Both the position numbers and the translations under genes were made by a program. A stretch of 64,000 bases of DNA from contig JAEZAM010000093.1 of NCBI GenBank assembly GCA_023430465.1, positions 1-64,000 on the forward strand, given 5' to 3'. This stretch comes from Bacteroidota bacterium (lineage in GTDB: Bacteria; Bacteroidota; Bacteroidia; Chitinophagales; Chitinophagaceae). Shown piece by piece: positions 58,555 to 64,000 of the stretch. Positions within the stretch are counted from its first letter, which is position 1. The number at the start of each line of letters is the position of its first letter. The notes below the pieces were generated by a model, which saw nothing but the letters and a program-made list of their open reading frames with translations, ran no database searches and had not been told where the DNA came from.

Positions 58555-59040
58555 ATGAACAAAAGCAACCTGATCGAAATGAATAATGTCGGCATTGTCG
58601 TTGAGTCACTCGACGATGCGATATCGTTCTTTACGGAGATTGGATTAAAACTGGAAGGAAGGATGATGGTGGAAGGTCAGTGGGCTGGCAGGGTAACCGG
58701 CCTGGGTGACCAGTCGGTGGAGGTAGCCATGATGGTAACGCCTGACGGCCATAGCCGGCTTGAACTTTCACAGTTTTTGCGTCCGGCTGTTATAGCAGAC
58801 CACCGGACCGCTCCTGTTAATGCATTAGGCTATCTGCGGGTCATGTTCCGCGTCGAGAACCTCGACGAGTTGCTCCTGCGTCTGATAAATTCCGGCGCTG
58901 AACTTGTTGGCGAGGTCGTGATCTATGAGAACATTTATAAGCTGTGTTATGTTCGCGGTACGGAGGGAATTCTAGTGGGATTGGCCCAGCAACTCGGCCA
59001 GGAGAATTCAACGACGGCCATGCAGAAGGCAAATACTTGA
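58555..59040 (+). CDS. VOC-family protein
   Basis: 161 residues: VGIVVESLDDAISFFTEIGL at the N-terminus, MVTPDGHSRLELSQFLRPAV in the middle and KLCYVRGTEGILVGLAQQLG at the end. A standard VOC fold with VRGTEGILVGLAQ in place of the usual DPDG-ExxE ending. Third of four complete VOC proteins in the window. Confidence 0.85.
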   Translation: MNKSNLIEMNNVGIVVESLDDAISFFTEIGLKLEGRMMVEGQWAGRVTGLGDQSVEVAMMVTPDGHSRLELSQFLRPAVIADHRTAPVNALGYLRVMFRVENLDELLLRLINSGAELVGEVVIYENIYKLCYVRGTEGILVGLAQQLGQENSTTAMQKANT

Positions 59041-59185
59041 TGTTCGCACCGGTGCACCAACTTGCGTGTGTTCGCAGGAGAATATTTTCTCGACGTGACC
59101 TGAGGATTTCTTAGACAATTGTTGCAATCGCCTACTCACCTTCCCTTTTTTTATACTACTTTAGTCACGGTCAATACATCTAACT

Positions 59186-59536
59186 ATGGCCTACGATGCC
59201 TTACTTGCAGACAGGGTCCGGGACTTTCTTAGCAATAAGTCCAAACTCGGGATCGTCGAAAAGAAAATGTTTCGCGGCCTCGCCTTCATGGTGAATGACA
59301 AGATGTGCGTCAACATCAGTGGAGATAATCTCATGTGCCGTTTTGATCCTGCCCTGACCAGCAGCCTGGCAGCGAAGCCGGGTTACCTGCCAATGATCAT
59401 GAAAGGAAAAGAACTCGCGGGCTATTGTTATGTTGAACCAGCCGGTATACGTAACAGGAAAGACTTTGAATTCTGGGTTGGCCTTTGCCTTGATTTTAAT
59501 AAGCATGCAAAAGCATCGGCTAAACAAAAAAGGTGA
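59186..59536 (+). CDS. TfoX N-terminal-domain protein
   Basis: 116 residues. VEKKMFRGLAFMVNDKMCVN is the TfoX_N signature (MFGG/MFRGLAFMVNGKM). Family members occur alone in many bacteria with no connection to competence; function unknown. Confidence 0.82.
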   Translation: MAYDALLADRVRDFLSNKSKLGIVEKKMFRGLAFMVNDKMCVNISGDNLMCRFDPALTSSLAAKPGYLPMIMKGKELAGYCYVEPAGIRNRKDFEFWVGLCLDFNKHAKASAKQKR

Positions 59537-59604
59537 CAGGAGCAGCTGTTACAATATCTACATACATCCACACCCCCCAGTGAATACTTTAGCAATCAAT
59601 AATT

Positions 59605-60039
59605 ATGGAGAAAAGCAACAACTCTGATGCGGCTCCCCGGCCGTTTGCCCGGACGTATTTTCACGGGACAAAAGCCGACCTTAACATCGGCGATAAGCTG
59701 GAAGTCGGGTTTGGCTCGAATTACGATGGCCAGGGGAAATTGAACCATATCTATTTCACCGGCACACTTGATGCCGCTATCTGGGGTGCAGAACTTGCAT
59801 CGGGAGAGGGCCGACAGCGGATTTACCTGGTTGAACCTATGGGTGATTTGGAGGATGATCCTAACCTGACGGATAAAAAATTTCCCGGCAACCCCAGCAT
59901 GTCCTACCGTTCAAAGCAGCCCTTGCGGATCGTTGGTGAAGTGGGCACATGGCAGGGTCACTCACCGGAACAGATCGCTGCTATGCAGACCGGCTTGCAG
60001 CGGTTGAGGGAACAGGGACTGGACAAAATTGAAAATTGA
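59605..60039 (+). CDS. arr: rifampin ADP-ribosyltransferase (Arr-type)
   Basis: 144 residues. ARTYFHGTKADLNIGDKLEV at the start, LNHIYFTGTLDAAIWGAELA in the middle and GRQRIYLVEPMGDLEDDPNL-NLTDKKFPGNP at the end are diagnostic for Arr enzymes, which ADP-ribosylate rifamycins at C23 using NAD+. It is full length for the family. No mobile-element signs are visible around it, so it may be a chromosomal housekeeping-type copy. Confidence 0.88.
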   Translation: MEKSNNSDAAPRPFARTYFHGTKADLNIGDKLEVGFGSNYDGQGKLNHIYFTGTLDAAIWGAELASGEGRQRIYLVEPMGDLEDDPNLTDKKFPGNPSMSYRSKQPLRIVGEVGTWQGHSPEQIAAMQTGLQRLREQGLDKIEN

Positions 60040-60049
60040 TATTCCTATT

Positions 60050-60631
60050 ATGCGTTATCTATTAGTCCCGCTTGCGCTCAGTGTATTGATCTCCTGCGCC
60101 ACAGCGGATTCGGGCGAGCCATCGGTCGGAGCAGACAGCACAGGAATCCTGCCGCAGGTCTCTGATACACTCCGATGGCACGATTCTTTTAAAAAACTTG
60201 TGGCAGCTATCTCCAAAGGTGACAAGGCGGCGACACGGTCTTTCATCGATTTCCCCGTGATGAATGAAGGCAATGAAATATGGTTTCTTGCAGATTCTAA
60301 ATTGGTGATGGAGATGGATGGGGATAAGATTCGCCCCTTCACCGAAGCGGATTACGACAAGTATTTCAGTTCCATCTTTGCAGCAGACCTGCGACAAACA
60401 GTCGGCAAACTTGATACTGCTACATTTTTTAAAACCTTTGAGGCATCGAGTCCGGAAATAGAGGTTGTCCCCGATTCAAAAAGCCAGGTGACAGCAACTT
60501 ATGATCGTGAAAAAAAGCAAATCTTTCTTCTCCTGAATACGAAATCAGAAACCGAGTTCTCCGTACAGTACGAGTTTCGGTTGACAGATGAAGGAGTCAT
60601 CAAATTTCGGCAGGTCAGGGTAGCGGGGTGA
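60050..60631 (+). CDS. putative lipoprotein
   Basis: 193 residues from ATG 60050. Leader MRYLLVPLALSVLISCATAD with lipobox LISC. The mature region SFKKLVAAISKGDKAATRSF suggests an alpha-helical or DUF4878-like domain, but I cannot confirm it. It starts 10 bp after arr. Confidence 0.65.
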   Translation: MRYLLVPLALSVLISCATADSGEPSVGADSTGILPQVSDTLRWHDSFKKLVAAISKGDKAATRSFIDFPVMNEGNEIWFLADSKLVMEMDGDKIRPFTEADYDKYFSSIFAADLRQTVGKLDTATFFKTFEASSPEIEVVPDSKSQVTATYDREKKQIFLLLNTKSETEFSVQYEFRLTDEGVIKFRQVRVAG

Positions 60632-60638
60632 TGGAGTT

Positions 60639-60744
60639 GTTCGTGTGATGCTTTCGATTGTCATTATTTTCATGCGACACTAACAACGGCTGTTCGCGTG
60701 ATGCTTTCGATTGTCATTATTTTCATGCGACACGAACAACGGCT
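60639..60744 (+). repeat. 53-bp tandem duplication
   Basis: Two nearly identical copies of about 53 bp (GTGATGCTTTCGATTGTCAT beginning at 60645 and 60698, each ending ACAACGGCTG). Not coding. Confidence 0.75.
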
Positions 60745-60770
60745 GTGCACGGTGCATTACATTTTGAACC

Positions 60771-61667
60771 ATGAAACATGAACACCTTATCAGGCTTTTT
60801 GGCCATTCCGAGTTCAGTCCGGAGGTGGTTGAACTATTGACTCAGTTACATGTCCCTGGTAACCGACCCGAGGAACGAGTCTGCTGGCGAAATTTCAACT
60901 CGGCGAAATGGGACCTCTCGTTCACCTTCCTTTCCAAGAATAATTATAAGTTCGATTACGGACCCGTTGCGAAAGAATACATCCAGGAGTATGACGAAAG
61001 CATTCTGGAAGAAATTAATTTCGGAGGGACGGGTAAGGGAATTGTCTATCCCTATTCATTGCCGTTTGGGCTGAATTTTGGTGACAGCAGAGATACCGTG
61101 AAAGAAAAAGTAGGCATTCGAAAAGCGGAATCCGGACAGGCAAGTTATGGGAGTTACCTCGTGTTTTACACCGCAGATTATCGACTGATGACTGCTTTTG
61201 ACTTTGATGAAAAATTAATCTGGGTACGTGTTAAACCCTATGAAATAAACTTCCTCCGCAAACAGGAACTGACGCGGTCATTGAAAAGTCAGAATGGAAA
61301 CCTTGATGTGAAAGCTGTCGACCGGCTAACAGCTTTCAAAGAAAGTTCGCCCACAGCAGCGTGGAAAGAAAGACTGTCGGATGGAGACACGAATTTTACA
61401 GCGGAAAATATCCGCGCAATAGAGACGCACCTGAGTTTATTCATCGATCAGTTATGTAAGGCGACGACTGAAAGAAAAGCCGCAGCGGTTTATGCGGCTG
61501 TGAAAAAGCTCACCATCGCCATCAACGGGGTCAACAATAAACATGATGGCTTCATTGAAACACTGGAACGGGAAGAACTGGGCGCGTATATTCATGAGGC
61601 GGTTCGCATGACAGGTTTTCAACTGGAAGACGAGGTGGACCTGACGGAAGAATGGAGAGAATGGTGA
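60771..61667 (+). CDS. hypothetical protein
   Basis: 298 residues, soluble, with LFGHSEFSPEVVELLTQLHV, PFGLNFGDSRDTVKEKVGIR and YLVFYTADYRLMTAFDFDEK. It resembles an unnamed Bacteroidota family with two halves (a beta-rich N-terminal and helical C-terminal region). Possibly an immunity or cell-contact protein; unsupported beyond that. Confidence 0.6.
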   Translation: MKHEHLIRLFGHSEFSPEVVELLTQLHVPGNRPEERVCWRNFNSAKWDLSFTFLSKNNYKFDYGPVAKEYIQEYDESILEEINFGGTGKGIVYPYSLPFGLNFGDSRDTVKEKVGIRKAESGQASYGSYLVFYTADYRLMTAFDFDEKLIWVRVKPYEINFLRKQELTRSLKSQNGNLDVKAVDRLTAFKESSPTAAWKERLSDGDTNFTAENIRAIETHLSLFIDQLCKATTERKAAAVYAAVKKLTIAINGVNNKHDGFIETLEREELGAYIHEAVRMTGFQLEDEVDLTEEWREW

Positions 61668-61752
61668 TCGCAATAACTGGCTGATGACAGTTAAGGATGT
61701 TGTTTGATCCCTTAATGCTTGTAAGTTTGGCTGATTTTATAAAGTATAATAC

Positions 61753-62250
61753 ATGGAAAATTACCTGATTGCTGTCCAGTCGCCGCACGGCTTCCACGCC
61801 CTGGAACAACTTTCAAGGCGGTGCGAATCCATTCATGCCATCGCGGGAATCTCCACTGGGGGTGTTCAATACGAGGTATGGTTGGTGACATCGGCATCTA
61901 TGACCCTTGACCAGTTATTTGAAAAAAATAACCAATGGTCCAGGATTCGTGTGAGTAGTGTAAAGTTCAGCATACCCATCCAGCCAGATGAACTGGTTCA
62001 GGCAAGAGGGTTGCTATTAGTGAGTGGCTTTGATACAAGAGGCATGGACGACAATACCCTTAAACAATTTCTTGAACATCAGCTTAGTGGTGACTACAGC
62101 AGTTATTTTCAACTGGATCATACACGGATAGGAGAGCCCGTAAAAGTCAACGTAAAATTGACAAAGGATTTTGCGCTTCCCACAAAAAATCGCAGGTCCT
62201 CATCGAAGCAACACAAATTACACGGCAAGCAAACTAAACACCATATATGA
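61753..62250 (+). CDS. hypothetical protein
   Basis: 165 residues, soluble, basic C-terminus (KNRRSSSKQHKLHGKQTKHH). Not recognised. Its stop overlaps the following lipoprotein gene's ATG by 4 bp. Confidence 0.6.
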   Translation: MENYLIAVQSPHGFHALEQLSRRCESIHAIAGISTGGVQYEVWLVTSASMTLDQLFEKNNQWSRIRVSSVKFSIPIQPDELVQARGLLLVSGFDTRGMDDNTLKQFLEHQLSGDYSSYFQLDHTRIGEPVKVNVKLTKDFALPTKNRRSSSKQHKLHGKQTKHHI

Positions 62251-62666
62251 AACCGACACATTACCTCCTTGGGATCTTTGCTTTTCTGTTGTTAAATGCT
62301 TGCGGTGGAACCAGGCAGGGGCAACTGCCAGGAGCCACTGCAGCGAAGTACAAAGTCATGATCCTTTATGCTAATGGGGAGGGCAAAACGTTTGACATGG
62401 ATTATTATGAAAAAAAGCACATGCCGATGGTAGCCGGATTTATCGGCAGCAACCTGGTGCATTACGAGATCGACAAAGGCATTTCCGGCAGGGCAGCGAC
62501 GGACAAACCTACCTACCTCGCCATCGGGTATTTTTATATCAATGATGTGGATGCCTATAACAAATCCATTGCGCAGAACAGGGAAGCGGTAATGGCGGAT
62601 TTCAAGAACTACACAAATATCCAACCCGTGATACAGATCAGTGAGGTCCAGCGAGTCTCGCGTTAA
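62247..62666 (+). CDS. EthD-family lipoprotein
   Basis: 139 residues. MKPTHYLLGIFAFLLLNACG has lipobox LNAC. The domain VMILYANGEGKTFDMDYYEK followed by KHMPMVAGFIGSNLVHYEID is the EthD fold (dimeric alpha/beta barrel-like, here with YYEKKHMP in place of the usual FxxxYxxxHxP). Family members appear with oxidoreductases and bind small substrates. ATGA overlap with the upstream gene. Confidence 0.8.
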   Translation: MKPTHYLLGIFAFLLLNACGGTRQGQLPGATAAKYKVMILYANGEGKTFDMDYYEKKHMPMVAGFIGSNLVHYEIDKGISGRAATDKPTYLAIGYFYINDVDAYNKSIAQNREAVMADFKNYTNIQPVIQISEVQRVSR

Positions 62667-62798
62667 AAGTGCAGGCATTCGCACGATAGCTTTGCGGCTT
62701 TGCTCACGCCTGGCGGATATCGGTTCTTTTGCGACTTTGCGTGAAATGTTCGCTGGATGGGCGGGGCGTATACTCTTATTTTTTTATCGCTACATTAG

Positions 62799-64000
62799 AT
62801 GATGCTAAAACTCTGCGCGCTGGTTTGCCTGGCCCTATCCCTGCAGGTAAACGCCCAAAATCTCAACATCGATTCCCTGAAACGATTGCTTCCGTCCGCC
62901 CCCCCCGATACCAACAGGGTCATCCTTTACCGCATGCTTGCCGGGCTTGTTAAAAACCAGGATCCCGTTGCCGCTGCCTCCTATGCCCGGCAGGGCGTGG
63001 CGCTGGGGCATGAACTCTCTTATGATAAAGGCCTGGCCGGATGCTATCTCAACCTTGCCGCCGCTTATATCAGTCTTGGTAAACTCGACTCTGCCCTCCA
63101 ATTCCAGGATACTGCTATCACTGTATCCCACAAAGTTGGCGAACCCAACCGACTCGCGCTGGCCTACCTCAACCGGGCTGACATCTACATGCAGCTCCGC
63201 CTTTTTGAAGAAGCCCTCCGTGATTGTGATACTTCCCTGCACTACGCTGACATCGCTAATAGCGACGATCGCCGCGGTCGTGTCTACCAGACCTTCGGTT
63301 CCATTCATTACCACCAGGAACAGTACGACAAAGCGATTCCCTACTACGAGAAGGCCTACCAGCTATACATGCAGGCAGGCAATAAACAAATGTCATCGAT
63401 CGCATTGAACAATGCCGGCAATGCTTACAAACACACCGGCAATCACGCGGAAGCAATGAAGCGTTTCCAGCAACTGATCACCCAGGCCGACAGCACCCGC
63501 GACCAGGTCAATATGTCCATGTACTATGGCAACATCAGTGACCTGTACCTGGAAATGAACCAGCTCCTGCTTGCGGAGAAGTATGGAGCTGACGCGCTGC
63601 GGTACGCCCGGCAAACAGGAATAGGACGCCCGCTTGTGCATGCCAATATGAGCATGGCTTCCATCCGCCTCCGGCGAAATGACCTCGCTTCTGCCATCAC
63701 CTTTGCGCGTACCGCATGGGACGGTAGTAAACGCCTTGAAGATCTGGCTCTGCAGCAATCATCGGCCTCGCTCCTCGCCGAAATTTATGCGAAACAGCAG
63801 GATCACAGGAATGCTTACGAATTTCTTGAAATCGCCGGCAGACTGAAGGATACGCTCAATAAACAACAATTTACCCAGGATATCGCTGGTATGCAGACCA
63901 GGTTCGAAGTGGAAGAGAAGGACAAAGAGATCCAGTTGCTCGCCAAGGATCGCGCATTGAAAGATCAGCAACTTCGCGCACAGCAGGGACTGCTGATTGG
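62799..64000 (+). CDS. TPR protein, probable sensor histidine kinase (cut by window end)
   Basis: Open from ATG 62799 (or 62802) through the window end, at least 400 codons. Signal peptide (MMLKLCALVCLALSLQVNAQ), then tandem TPR repeats (AYLNRADIYMQLRLFEEALR; AYKHTGNHAEAMKRFQQLIT; RVYQTFGSIHYHQEQYDKAI) followed by a coiled-coil (QTRFEVEEKDKEIQLLAKDR) that in related Bacteroidota proteins leads into a membrane segment and a HisKA-like or LytS-type kinase domain. The kinase part lies beyond the window, so that assignment is by analogy. Confidence 0.7.
   Translation, partial: MMLKLCALVCLALSLQVNAQNLNIDSLKRLLPSAPPDTNRVILYRMLAGLVKNQDPVAAASYARQGVALGHELSYDKGLAGCYLNLAAAYISLGKLDSALQFQDTAITVSHKVGEPNRLALAYLNRADIYMQLRLFEEALRDCDTSLHYADIANSDDRRGRVYQTFGSIHYHQEQYDKAIPYYEKAYQLYMQAGNKQMSSIALNNAGNAYKHTGNHAEAMKRFQQLITQADSTRDQVNMSMYYGNISDLYLEMNQLLLAEKYGADALRYARQTGIGRPLVHANMSMASIRLRRNDLASAITFARTAWDGSKRLEDLALQQSSASLLAEIYAKQQDHRNAYEFLEIAGRLKDTLNKQQFTQDIAGMQTRFEVEEKDKEIQLLAKDRALKDQQLRAQQGLLI

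Overview
The window looks like a chromosomal segment of a soil or freshwater Bacteroidota, most likely close to Chitinophagaceae. The evidence is indirect: promoter-like TAnnTTTG boxes in place of E. coli-type -10 boxes, almost no Shine-Dalgarno sequences, many small lipoproteins with a short lipobox leader, a TPR protein of the kind that precedes Bacteroidota histidine kinases, YoaK/DUF417/DUF1003-type proteins, and short Crp/Fnr regulators. Nearly every gene is on the + strand; the one clear minus-strand gene is a membrane-bound winged-helix regulator at 42570-43502. I see no rRNA, tRNA, CRISPR array, transposase or phage genes.

Layout. 1-2250: decaying interspersed repeats around a YefM-YoeB toxin-antitoxin pair. 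2250-2900: a frameshifted secreted-protein gene and a leader sequence that recurs at 13.7 kb. 2.9-6.7 kb: an A+T-rich block of three genes (an OLD-like ATPase/TOPRIM protein and two membrane-anchored unknowns), each followed by a decayed inverted-repeat site. 6.8-10.2 kb: small secreted or membrane hypotheticals. 10.2-12.0 kb: remnants of a toxin-antitoxin pair, a GIY-YIG protein and more repeats. 12.0-13.5 kb: a serine hydrolase with C-terminal repeats.

13.83-27.4 kb is the most remarkable part: about fourteen to fifteen short, A+T-rich, same-strand gene units, each ending in a long imperfect palindrome of about 96-223 bp that begins with an (R)YYYAAC-type box and ends with a GTTRRRY-type box. 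The first 9-11 bases of each unit are the exact reverse complement of the box that begins its own palindrome in nine units, and match 9 of 10 in two more. This is what integron gene-cassette recombination predicts. No integron integrase is visible, so I read it as an integrase-less (CALIN-like) cassette array, or a distant relative of one, in a Bacteroidota genome. Cargo includes DUF6985-like, VOC, lipoprotein, AAA-ATPase and GHKL-ATPase/nuclease proteins and many unknowns; several resemble anti-phage defence components.

27.5-63 kb is mostly ordinary accessory chromosome: RidA, GNAT, VOC, SRPBCC, DHFR-like, OsmC-like, AhpD-like, EthD and TfoX-like proteins, a P-type cation ATPase, two alpha/beta hydrolases, a rifampin ADP-ribosyltransferase (Arr), and two MNT-HepT (nucleotidyltransferase/HEPN) toxin-antitoxin loci, one with a stop codon inside the toxin. 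At 44.3-47.2 kb a Crp/Fnr-regulator plus short-chain-dehydrogenase pair is duplicated in tandem, with shared 16-bp palindromes of the form TTTGYCATATGRCAAA in its intergenic regions. The window ends inside a TPR protein that probably continues into a sensor kinase.
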